A DNA stretch of 64,000 nt from Symbiodinium natans (Eukaryota > Sar > Dinophyceae > Suessiales > Symbiodiniaceae): NCBI GenBank assembly GCA_905221605.1, contig CAJNDS010002152.1, positions 494,001 through 558,000 on the forward strand. Reading direction: 5' to 3'. Position 1 is the stretch's first letter. Each line of letters opens with the position of its first letter. The notes below the pieces were generated by a model. It saw nothing but the letters and a program-made list of their open reading frames with translations, made no database searches and was not told the DNA's origin. The translations under genes and the position numbers were made by a program. This document shows positions 1-10,514 of this stretch, piece by piece.

Positions 1-169
1 CTTAAACCCTTAGTGCTTAGCCCCAAGCCCCAAATCCTGAAACCCCTGAACACCTAAACCCTTATGCCGAAACCTTTGCTAAACTCTAAACCCTTAACCC
101 TGTAACCCTTAACGCCTTAATCCCTAAAACCCCTAAACACCCTAAAAACCCCTAAACCCTCAACCGCAG

Positions 170-2166
170 GCCGCCCTCTACAACGACCGCCAGGGCGACG
201 ACCCGGACGCTCCGGCTTCGGCCGTGGAGCGGATAGAGAAGTTCAAGGAGGCCGGGGGTGGGGTGGGGGTGGAGACAATAATAGAGTTTAGGGTTCATTT
301 AGGGTTTAGGGTTTAGGGTTTAGGGTTTAGGGTTTAGGGTTTAGGGTTTAGGGTTGAGGGCTCCAGCTTCCCCGTGGTGATTGAGATCTTGTGGGCACAT
401 GGTTATTGTAAAGGTATGCTCGTTTCTGATCTTCGATGGCATAATGCTGCACCTTACGGGGTACCCTTCGTCTTGTTACATGCCCATGATATGACCACTG
501 ACTATTGCACCAATGCCCCCGAAGCAATCCTGTAAACCCTAAGTTCACCCGAAACCCTGCATACCCGAACACCCGAATCCCCTAAACCCTAAATCCCCTA
601 AACCCCCTAAACCCTAAATTCCCCAAACCCTAAACTCCCCAAACCCCCAAATCCCCTCAATCCCCTCAAAATCCCCAAACCCTACCCCTAAACCCTAAAC
701 CCTAAACCCTAAACCCTAAACCCTAAACCCTAAACCCTAAACCCTAAACCCTAAACCCTAAACCCTACACCCCTAAACCTCCTGGGGCGCTGGGTTTCGC
801 AGGGTGCGTCCCTGGCCTTCAAGCAGGGGACTCATGGAGCACGGCACTCAGGCAAAGGGTTCAGGGGGCTTCGGGGTTCTGGGGTTTCGGGTTGAGGGTT
901 TAGGGTTTTAGGGTTTACAGAGCCAAAGGTTTGTCGGGTTTTGCCGGGTTTTGCTATTCGGCTTTTTTTGGCAACTGGGAGTGTGTAGGGTGGGTGGGTC
1001 CGGGTTTTGCTTTGCCGCGGGTTTGGCGTGTTTTGCCTTTGCTGAGGGTTTGTGTGGAGCTTTTTTGCCAGGTTTGTTTTGTTTTTTTTTTTTTTTGTGG
1101 GGGGGGGGGGGGTTGATTTCTTGTTGTTGCTTCATCGGTGCAGCCCCGGGCCGGTATATAAGGTACATTATGTAGTGGGTATACAAGGACCCGTAAACAG
1201 GGGCCCATATGAGGGGCCCATACTTTTCAACCCCGGACATGTATACCATGTCACCCTGAACTCCCCTTCAGCGCCCAGGTGGCAGTCTTCCTGTACACCA
1301 GGCAGGGCATGCGCTTCGCATTCTGGCGTGCTGCCCCCTGCGTGGCCTTTTTTGTGCTTTGGTTTTTGAGGGCCTTGTACCACCGCTCCATGATGGAGTC
1401 CAAAGACGAGGCGCAGATCCTGAGTTCGAAGCGCGAAGAGACCCTGAAACCCTCAAACCCGCTAAGACTGCTAAAGCCCTCAGCTCCCTAAACTTGGCCC
1501 TGCAACCCTGAAAGCCTTAACGCTCCTAAACCCCCAAAAGTCCAAAAACCCCAAAGCCCCCTAAAGCCCCGCGAATTCCCGCCCAACTTCCCCAAACGTG
1601 AGGCTGCTAACCTCCAAAAGCCTACAAATCCCAAAGCCCCCCTAGAGCCCCCCAATTCCCCAAGCGTGAAGCTGCACAAGCAGGCTGTGGTCCTCTCAAA
1701 CCGGGCCGCCTGCTTCTTGAAGCTGGGGCTTGCCAAGGAGGCCCGTGCAGGTTTGGGGTTTGGGGTTTAGGGTTCCAGGGGCCCCGAATATAGCCCCCCA
1801 AACAATAGGATTCCCTTATAATGAGGACCCCAATAAGGTACCCCTAATTTCCGAAACCCGGGACGCGTCCCGTGTGCAGGCTTACGCAGATGCCATGGCT
1901 GCTTCGGACAAGGCCAGTCAGTCACTGTTTTTTTCCTAGCCGCCAGCCATGTCGCAGGGATCATCGAACAGCTTGGGTTAGTGGCGCCAGGATCCAATAT
2001 GGTCGAAGCCCTTGGTGCGGGCTGGTCAGGTGTGGCTCCCAGTATCAGTATCAGAGGAGGCCCAGGCGCATGCGGCAGGTTCATCGTCCTCGCCACAGCC
2101 GTTCCGAGGCGTCCCTGATTCTGGACGACTTCAAGGCAGCGTATGCTTGCTTCGCGAAGGCCAGGC
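170..2166 (+). CDS. TPR-repeat protein, partial multi-exon gene
   Basis: This reads as part of a tetratricopeptide-repeat protein, a helical scaffold for protein-protein contacts such as co-chaperones. The exons I can chain are 170-250, about 803-826, 1279-1301, 1371-1410, about 1666-1740, 1880-1915 and 2109-2163. In-frame joins give TPR-like helices: RIEKFKE joined to GASLAFKQG, then FLYTRALYHRSMMESKDE, then VVLSNRAACFLKLGLAKEA, then SLILDDFKAAYACFAKAR. The introns at 251, 1302, 1411, 1741 and 1916 begin with GC and end in AG. The first intron (251-802) has TTTAGGG repeats near its start and CCCTAAA repeats near its end. An exon or two between 826 and 1279 is probably missing from this chain, and neither the start nor the stop codon was found. 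The partner protein and pathway cannot be told from this. Confidence 0.65.
287..356 (+). repeat. TTTAGGG telomere-type array
   Basis: About eight TTTAGGG heptamers in the 5' part of the first TPR-gene intron. They face a complementary CCCTAAA array in the same intron. Confidence 0.95.
535..780 (-). repeat. CCCTAAA telomere-type array with variants
   Basis: Degenerate CCCTAAA, CCCCTAAA and CCCCAAA units give way to about eleven perfect heptamers ending near 770, just upstream of the exon at 803. The array is complementary to the TTTAGGG array at 287-356. Confidence 0.95.
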
Positions 2167-2349
2167 GAGGCTCGAAGCACTGTGTCTCTTGTGCGAAGCC
2201 TGCTATGTCAGTCAGCAGGCTCGGCGGCTGGATGAGCACTACGAGGCAAGCTTCACACACAAAATGCAACCTTCACGGAAAGATGCAAACACCTGGAGAA
2301 GATCGGAGAAGTGTCTGCAGCAGAGGATTGCATCAATCTAGTACTGTAA

Positions 2350-4540
2350 CGCCTCAAAAGCAACAGTATCAGCTTGGAACGGCTAGGGCTGACTAGGCCA
2401 CAAACTTTTCTTTTGCTCCACCTCACCATGCTTTCGAGTTTCCCTGCACCTCTCAGTTGAGCGTCCACACAGTCATTGGACCTCACGGACAGAGGGCGTT
2501 CATGTCGGCTCATCCTTGCAGGCAGCGAATGATGGCGTCAGCAGCTGTTTCCACCTCAGCAGAGTGCAGAAGTTCTTCCAAGCTTCTTGCTGAGACTTGC
2601 CTGGTTTCCACACCATCGCGACACCTTGTGCTGCGCTGTTTTTTTGGCCATCGTGTTGAAGTCAGGTCCTGTTTTTGGCGTTCTTGTTAAGGGGTTCGGT
2701 TCTACGCCAAGAAGAATACTGACAAGGGGCCTCAACTTTGGACAACCCCCCTCCCCCCCATTCGTATCGCAGTGTTCGAGCACACGCAAATATATTCAAA
2801 TATGGCCACCGGCCAACCACCACCGCATGTAACACTTGGGCTTCTGCATAGGGTGTAGGGTGTTGGGGTTCTCATTTCATCAGGGCTGCTGCTGTGCAGG
2901 TCTGCAGAAGATCATCCGATGGGAATACTCTGCACCTGCCCCAGCGAGTTCGGCCAAGGAAGCATCTATTCGCAATCAGAGTAGGCGTACGCATCCGTCT
3001 GCTAGTTTTTGGATTTTGAAAGGTGCAGCCACGATTTTCAACGTCTCTCGGGTCCGTTGAAGAGACGCGAGTCACTTCGGTGTTAGCCGTTAGCCGTTAA
3101 CTTTGGACGTCTCACATCCCCACGCAATCTGATACTTCCGGCAAGGATAGCTGCTCCACGACCGTGTCCCATCAAACTGTCGCTCCCAGATGCTACGGAA
3201 TTCCTTAGCCCCAAGGACTCTCAGCACATTTTTTGGAGTTGACGCGACTTCACGGGACCAGCTTTAACGTTTCATCAGGGGAGCCCTAGACCTCCAAACC
3301 CTAAACTTCCTAAGCCCCAAACGCCCTACACGCTAAACAGTCCGAACACAAAGGCCGCTTCCAAGCGCTGGGCCAAGTTCGCAGTAGACCGGCAACGGCC
3401 CCGGAAGGCCGGGAATCTCTTCGGGCAGGGTTAAGGGCGCTTAAGAGCTTCGGGGTTCAAGGGCTGCAAAAGAGTTTAAGGGCTTCAAAGGTTTAGAGGC
3501 TTTAAGGATTTAGGTAGGGTTGCATCAGAGTGCCAGGGCCTAGGGCAATCCTCAAGCCAATGTGTTTTGTCCTCACCTCACCCCTAGTATCACCCTCACT
3601 GAGTATAATTATCATAATGTGGTATGTTGGGGAATGTGTGATGCTGCTGGGCTGGGAGGGGTCGAGTTAGGGGAGGCCTCTAGGGCTTTGAAGGTTTTGC
3701 GCGTGGGAAATTTCGGAGGATAAAAGGTGAAAGGGGTTGAGAGTGGAGGGGTAGGGCTTTAAGGGGTTCAGGTCTTCGGCTCCATTCAAGCCTTGAATGG
3801 CAGTCGATCTACATCAAGGGCCCTTGTTTTTGGTCTAAATCATGAGGAACACACAAGAACGGAGAGACCCCACAAGGCCACGTAATTTAGATTCAACCTT
3901 CTTATCGAGACTGCAGATAGCTACTACAACAGCCTAGTCAAAGAGATGGTTGTGATGGCTCAATGGTGCACCCATTAGCTACTAGTAAGTATAGAGCACT
4001 CTCCTTCGATGCATGATGGCGCGGCAGACCTGCAAGCACTGCCGTTTCTGTTTGGGGTTCCGGTCCGAAGCCCCGAACATCTATGCCCCATTGGACCGAA
4101 AAGCTCCCCCCCCCCATCGGCCTGAAACCCTTGGAGGGGATACGGATCTGGGCCCTCAGCGACGTTTTCTTCGACCAGCACGGTGTGCCTGAATGGTTCC
4201 TCGGATGAACCTGTCGGGTCTTGCGCGAGTTGTTTTTGGAGAGTTGGTCTCACGGAATTCATGAATAGAGACCCCAACAGAGCCCATCATGTAGCTCAAC
4301 CTCCGTAGACCAATGGTTTTTCAATTCAAAGCCAGGTGCAAGAGCTTGTCTTCGTCCTTTTTCCGCGATGATGTGCTTATGTTGGCTCTGAGCTCAGTGT
4401 GGCAGACATGAAGTAACCGAACACCTGAGCACAACGTCACAAAATCACAGGTGAACAACTTGTTCAGGTAAAGCACTTTCTATTTGTCTGTATACGTACT
4501 TTGAGACTTTGAGATATCTGAGATAGGAGAGCCACTCTTG
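2350..4540. other. no recognisable gene; degenerate repeats
   Basis: I see no coherent coding exon here. Open frames are short and show no family motif. The stretch 3290-3520 holds decayed CCCTAAA- and TTTAGGG-like units. A small exon could be hidden, but none is supported. Confidence 0.5.
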
Positions 4541-4541
4541 C

Positions 4542-4616
4542 ACTTGAAGGTTCATGGGTACTCATAAGTGGGGTTATAAATGCCCTAAGTAGGATTATAA
4601 TCATAAACCTCCAAGT
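4542..4616. mobile_element. MITE-like inverted repeat, family A
   Basis: A 75-bp segment begins ACTTGAAGGTTCATGGGTAC and ends with the near reverse complement AAACCTCCAAGT. The same termini recur near 8060, 24628, 32627, 33563 and 58123 with different interiors. It has no coding capacity, as expected for a non-autonomous DNA element or a mobile hairpin. Confidence 0.65.
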
Positions 4617-4618
4617 AC

Positions 4619-4731
4619 CCTGAACCCTGAACCCTGAACCCTAAACCCTAAACCCCAAACCCGAAACCCTAAACCCTAAACCCTAAACCCTAAACCCTAA
4701 ACCCTAAACCCTAAACCCTAAACCCTTGGAG
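4619..4731 (-). repeat. CCCTAAA telomere-type array
   Basis: CCCTGAA and CCCCAAA variants lead into nine or more perfect CCCTAAA units, ending directly before the metallophosphatase exon at 4732. Confidence 0.95.
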
Positions 4732-5808
4732 GCTGGAAACTTGGCCGACTCGTTGCCCCAGCTTCGGTTCGCCCTGACAGTGCTGAAGAGCAAGCGCCGC
4801 TGGCGGGTTTAAGTGGCGGGCCGCCCGAGCTGCGTGGTATGCACCAGGAGTGGGGGCCCTAAACCCTACACCCTAAACCCTAAACCCTAAACCCTAAACC
4901 CTAAACCCTAAACCCTAAACCCCAAACCCCAAACCCCAAACCTTTGCCAGGTTCCGTCGCATCTTCTACGTGCCGGGGAACCACGATCTGTGGGATGCGG
5001 CCTCGGCTTCTGAACCCACAACATCGTAGCGAAATCCCCCACACCTTGGGCAGCTACTCAATTGTCAATGATTAAGGGCTTCATTGGTAAGGGCAAATAG
5101 TAAGGTCTTCATTAAGGTCACCTTATTATGCAGTACCTGCAGAACGAAAAGGGATCCACTTAGGCCCCTTCTCCCCCCACCCCCCCCTTCTTCAGCCTGA
5201 GGTCCGCCGCGTGACCCTCTCGAGCATCATCAGGGGGGAGCAGGTCCTGTGCCCAGGACATGGAATGGGTTGAGGTTTCCGAGCACCTGTTGTGAAGAGG
5301 GCTTTAGGCCCTCTATCTAGGCTGTGATTGCATATTACTTGGAAGGGTTTGGGGTTGCAGGTGTACCCTGGTACGGCGTTGGCTAGACTTTCGGTTTGCC
5401 TGTCGGCATTAACTTGGCACGCCTTCAAACCAATCCCTTTGCAATGATGTAATGATGTAGAACGCCCAAACAAGCAGCCGCCACCTCAGCAGAAAGCCTG
5501 CGCTGTCAACCTCAAAACCTCGAACCCCAAACATCGGACTCCCGCATACTTCCCTTGCCAAAGGTCAAGGATGAGCAGAGGGAAACTGGGCTGCAGAGCA
5601 CTGCAATGTACTGGAAGGGGCCGTGTTGAATTTGGGGTTCAGGGTTTGGGCTTTGGGGTTTTGGGTTCCTAAACCCTAAGTCCCAACCCCTCAGCCCATT
5701 TCAACCCCAACCAATCAACCCTGAGCCCGAGACCGTAACCCTCCAACCCTGAACCCTAAACCCCTAAATTCCCAGGAAATGGGAGACTCCATCTACAAGC
5801 TCCTGGAG
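4732..5808 (+). CDS. calcineurin-like metallophosphatase, N-terminal exons
   Basis: The exons are 4732-4793, 4951-4993 and 5776-5808. Joined in phase they encode an AGNLADSL segment, a strand-forming stretch ending in FRRIFYVPGNHDLW, and EMGDSIYKLLE. GNHD is the signature metal-binding motif of calcineurin-like phosphoesterases. In the family the first segment normally reads AGD-x-x-D, with the Asp bridging the two metals; here it is Asn (codon AAC, 4738-4740). The introns start GC (4794) and GA (4994) and end in AG. A possible extra exon lies at 5202-5235. The next expected segment is not found downstream within several kb, but a phase-compatible continuation is at 35638-35967. The first exon, with the expected D-x-H motif, was not found. 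Confidence 0.65.
4857..4946 (-). repeat. CCCTAAA array in metallophosphatase intron
   Basis: About nine CCCTAAA units followed by CCCCAAA variants in the 3' half of a GC-AG intron, ending a few bases before its acceptor. Confidence 0.95.
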
Positions 5809-6474
5809 GTTCCTCAGGGCATCTGTGGCCATCAGCGCACCATGCAGGGGTTTCAGGGCTTCAGGGTTCACAGAGGGTTTCGGAGGAGTTTTAGGGGTTT
5901 AAGGGTTTGGGGTTCATGATTCAGAAGGTTTAGGTTTGAGGGGTTTAGGGTTTAGGGTTCACAGTTCATAGGGTTTAGGTTTGAGGGTTTAAGGGTTTAG
6001 GGTTGATTTGAGGTCAAAGGGTTTAGGCTAGCGGCTAGGGAAGGCCCCAACAGCGAAATCGTTTCAAATCGTTTCCGCCCCGTTCGCGCGCTCGGCTCAC
6101 AGGGAAGTTCGGAATCTGTACAGCGCACCGCCTGCTAGCATCACCGACGCCGAGTTGCGCAGGCGACGCATGGGCAACGGCAGAAGGAGAGGTACCTCCC
6201 CCCCCTCTAAAAATTCCTCTCGTTCGCGATTTTGCCAATTGAACTCACCGGTATCGGCTGCCAGCCCCAGGCTCACCTGCGGAATTCTGTGGAAGTAGAG
6301 GCAGAAGGTTTTCCTTTTTTTTTTCGTGTCCTTGCAATGACACTCAGAGAAGCATGCGGGAGCCTCGGTTGTGGCAACTGCCACGTGGGGCGAAGGTTGG
6401 AAGGCGCGAAGGCAGCCCCAAGTAGTTCCGGCCGTGCGCTTTAGAGTATGTCTTGGCGTGAATGGGAAGCCCTT

Positions 6475-6735
6475 AGCCCCCTAAACCCTAAACACTCTAA
6501 CCCCTTAAACGCACTAAACACCCTAAACCCTTAAACCCCTAAACCCCTAAACCCTTAATCCCCTAAACCCCTAAACCCTTAAACCCCTAAAACCCCGAAA
6601 CCCCTAAGCCCCTCAAGCCCTAAACCCCTAAACCCCTGCCCCCCCCCCCCCCCAAATCCCCTAAACCCCTCAATTCAAGCCCTGAAACCCTCAACCCCTA
6701 AACCCCTTGAACCCTAAACCCGAAACCCCAAAACC
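6475..6735 (-). repeat. degenerate CCCCTAAA array
   Basis: An array dominated by 8-bp CCCCTAAA and related units, with a poly-C run at about 6638-6653. It is a locally expanded variant of the telomere-type heptamer. Confidence 0.9.
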
Positions 6736-8059
6736 CCCAAGCCCCCGAAACCCCCTAAGTCCTTACTGTTTCTTACCCTGAACCCTGACATGGCAGCCGC
6801 CCCAAAAAATTCTGCGTTCTTGGCCGAGGCCCGGCTTTTGCGGAGGCTTGGGGGGTTGCCATCGCTGATGCTCATCACCTCTGTAGGGGTTTTACATTTC
6901 TCTGGGTCTGAATCCTGTATAAACCCCGAAGAACCCACAGAATTTCATTAGCGAGCCTTGTTGCCAGCGTGTGTCTGCCCTCCAAACCCTCCTACACCCC
7001 CAAGTTGCCAAGGCCCCAAGCGCTGCAGATTCCGAAACCTCGATTAAGATCCCCGTCACAGTTTGAGAATATTCCTAAGCCCTAAGCCCTAAATCCTAAA
7101 CTCCCGAGTAAGCTCCCTAAGCCCGGATTCCCCAAATTTCCCTGCGCCCTGAGCTCCCTAACAGCCCTTAATAGGGACTATAAGTAGGGGGTACTCTACT
7201 CCCTATTAAGGACTCTTAGCCTAAGGGGGCCTTCAATGTTGGGGGAGTCCCTGGGCGTCAAACCCCGAGGCCAGTTCTGAAGCTCCAGCGGAGAGGCCGG
7301 GAGGGGCTTCAAGTTCAAGGAGTTGCGAACTGAGGTTTACTGTAGAGATATTTGGAAAAATAATCTTCAAATTTTTACGTTAATTCTTAAGAAACAGCAA
7401 AAATCACAACTTTTGCTAGGATTCTTACAATTGTTGCTAGGATTCCAAGTTCAGTATAGTGATAGGGTTTCGAGTTCAGGGTTTGGGGTGTGTGTTTTCT
7501 TGGTGGGGGGGGGGATCGGTCTTTGTAGGGTTCAGACCAGTTTTGGGTTTTGGGTTTAGGGTTGACCCTTTACAGGGCTTACGGCTTTTGCTTATGGCTT
7601 GCACGTCTGCGGTTGGCCGAGTGCGGGGCTGGATTTTCACAGTTACAACAGCGACCCCAAAAAAGCGCCCTAAAATATCCTTAAACCCTAAACCCCAGCG
7701 ATCCCCAAAAAGCGACCCGAACTTAGAGATTAGAGAGCCTGGCCCAAAGCGTCTGAAGAGTGGGCAGGTCGACATGCTCGGAGTCGAAGCGACGACTTGG
7801 GCCAATGGTCTGTTGCGTCGGTGCGCAGCCTGCAGCTTCGTGTTGTGCCTTGAGCCCTGGGGTTTACGGCTAGGGTTTAGGGTTTGGGGTTTGGGGTTTA
7901 GGGTTTAGGGTTTAGGGTAAAGCCTAAACTCAAAACCATATACCCCATACCCTGCACCCTGTGCCATCTACCATGTACCTCATACACCCGGCAGGCAGCC
8001 CACTCGTGCGGCCCTTGGTGTGAAAGCGTGCGCTTCAAACCAGGGGTCCTACTTGCTAT

Positions 8060-8167
8060 ACTTGAAGGTTCATGGGTACTTGTAAGTAGAGTTATAAAGT
8101 AGTCGGAATATGGTTATAAGCCATTTAAAGTCAGCCCTGCATAATAAATATCCTGAAGCTCCAAGAT
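8060..8167. mobile_element. MITE-like inverted repeat, family A
   Basis: It starts ACTTGAAGGTTCATGGGTAC and ends near a GAAGCTCCAAG terminus, matching the element at 4542-4616. A second partial left end (TTGAAGGTTCGTGGATAC) lies at about 8283. Confidence 0.5.
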
Positions 8168-9631
8168 AGGTACCCAACGTCCCCCTGTAATTAGTGGACT
8201 TAGAGCCAGCACCCGAAAGGGCCCAATTTCGAGCAACCGCCGACTTGCGGCAACGCAAAATGCCTTTCGATCTCGTGCCACCTTGAAGGTTCGTGGATAC
8301 GTACTTGCATCCCAAATATGGCCCTTTGAGGGGACTTAGGGGGGTACAACTGCCCCATTATCTAAACCTCAGCCCCTTCATATGAAGATCGAAAATGGGA
8401 TAGAATGGGATGGAAGTACCCTGAACCAGGCTTTGCTGTTGGTGGGCCTGGTCTTCACGAGCACAAAAGGCCAGAAGCTGAGCACCAGTCGAGTCACGCC
8501 CACGGCTTCTCGTTCCCCGGCAAGAGCTTCCCGAACTAAGGTTAGGATCAATCTCATTTTCAGCTGACCCCTGCTTCAAGGCACCGGGAGCCTCCATGAG
8601 CCCTAACCCTAAACTCTAAATCCTACTCCGATGCCACGCCGAGGAATCTTTCAGATTCCAGGAGACGCTGCGAGCCAGCGACGCTTGTCGGATGCGATCG
8701 GCCCTCAGGGTGTCTAGGGTTTGGGGGTTTTGTTGGGCTGGAGAAGGGGGGGTGCAGGGGTATCAGGTTTTTGGGGTTGAGGTTGTTCTGGTCTCAGCGA
8801 TGCTTGCGGGAGCCTAAACCTTAGACCCCTAAACCCTAAGCCCGAAGCCCGAACCCTAAACCCTAAACCCTGGAAGTCCTAGTGCCCTAAAAGAGTCCCC
8901 CGTCGTGAGGGCTGCGCCGCAACTCGCCAGCACCGGCTGCTGCCGCTTCGCGAAGGAGTTCGAAGGCGACACAAGGGTGTATATGGGCCCAAGCGAAGAA
9001 AACTTTGGTTTTCCAGAAATCAGGCGAGGAATCCGAATGAATGTGAAGGAATGCTGTGGAAGTCTCTGGGGTCAGGATTGGGTCTCAGAGTCTTGCAGGA
9101 CAGGGCTGCAGTCGCAGACCCATTCCCGTTACGCGTTCAATGAGATCAACAAACTCACACGGGCGAGACAGACTTGGAGATTCGTCGGAAACTCTGCCCA
9201 TGCATCCTCACCTCGCCATTGCACCCTCAGATGTGGATTGGTACAATCCCCAGACCCGGGCGGACTTCTTGGCGGCCTCACACCCAGGGTTTGAAAGGTC
9301 TTTCAGGGTTTAGGGTTTAGGGTTTAGGGTTTATGAGGATTCCTCAACTCCCTTCGCTGCCACCCGCCGGCTCTAAGAACGTGCTCTACGTGGAGCGCCG
9401 ATTTCTGGGAGCAGCGGCCTCAGCAGCCGGTACCCTGCAGTCAAGAGCTCAAAAGTTCAGCATGGGGGTTTAGGGTTTATTTAGGGTGTGGGGTTTAGGG
9501 TTTAGGGATAGGTGCATAACCCCTGTTTGGGGTCTCTGAAGGGGGGTCCCTCTTTTGGGAAATGCCCATGTTGCCCAGAAGAGCTGCGTATTCAATGCCA
9601 TCCATAGGCCGAACTGTCAAGGAGTCAAGGA

Positions 9632-9853
9632 AACCCTAAACCCTACAAACCCTAAACCCTAAACCCTACAAACCCTACAAACCCTACAAACCCTACAAAC
9701 CCTACAAACCCTACAAACCCTACAAACCCTACAAACCCTACAAACCCTACAAACCCTACAAACCCTACAAACCCTACAAACCCTACAAACCCTACAAACC
9801 CTACAAACCCTACAAACCCTACAAACCCTACAAACCCTAAACCCTAAACCCCT
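9632..9853 (-). repeat. CCCTACAAA 9-mer array
   Basis: About twenty copies of the 9-bp unit CCCTACAAA, flanked on both sides by ordinary CCCTAAA. It looks like a telomere-type heptamer with a two-base insertion that was then amplified locally. Confidence 0.95.
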
Positions 9854-10190
9854 GATATTCGTACCCCGAGGATGCCGCGCTCTCCTTTGACGCTGAGACG
9901 GGCATGACCTACGACGGGCTCAGGGCTCAGAGTGTCCTAGGGGGGAGACTGTCTGGTCGACCGCGCTGGTGCGAGATTCGCCATCCGAAGCCCTAACCCC
10001 TCAACCCTCAACCCTCAACCCTAAACCCTAAACCCTACACCCTAAACCCCAAACCCTAAATCCTAAACCCTTGGGCAGCCTGACTGTCAGGATTGGCCTG
10101 GACTACAATACCGGTGACGTCCAGCCGGGGACCCTGCCTGACAGAGCTTGCACGAACCTCTGTGCTGCTGCGTTGCGTCATGTACTTAAA

Positions 10191-10308
10191 ACTTACTGTT
10201 GGTTAGCAGGGAATTCGGGAGTTAGGGCCCTATATATACTTATACCCTTTAAGGGGTTATATAGGGTACTTCATTCCCTCATTCCCTACTAGCTAGCCAA
10301 CAGTAAGT
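10191..10308. mobile_element. MITE-like element, family B
   Basis: A 118-bp segment with terminal inverted repeats: ACTTACTGTTGGTTAGC on the left and the near reverse complement GCTAGCCAACAGTAAGT on the right. The interior also carries partial inverted symmetry (GGGAATTC against ATTCCC). It lies about 200 bp upstream of the RPS3A start. Confidence 0.7.
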
Positions 10309-10514
10309 AAAAGGGGATAGCATGGGAACACCCCCAAAATGGATGTATACCGGACCGACCACATAAGACGTAGTCTAAGCTCACCCTGTTCTTATGGGAG
10401 GTTCCCAAGAGAATCCGTTGTGTCAGAGGCATCCTGGGGCAAAAACAGGAGCCATTGTGGTCCACACAGGAAAGCATCGAGTGACGCCAGTGAGCGCAAG
10501 CGCTCGAGTTTGCC

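Larger units (their letters stand above)
5810..10190. other. repeat-rich stretch with possible orphan exons
   Basis: No gene could be assembled. There are TTTAGGG-like units at 5860-6020, 7865-7918, 9304-9335 and 9465-9510. Possible exons, each bounded by AG on the left and repeat on the right, include 9232-9290 (contains DVDWYNPQTRADFLAAS) and about 9875-9935 (contains [15 protein letters not shown]). Neither matches a family I recognise, and they need not belong to one gene. Confidence 0.35.
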
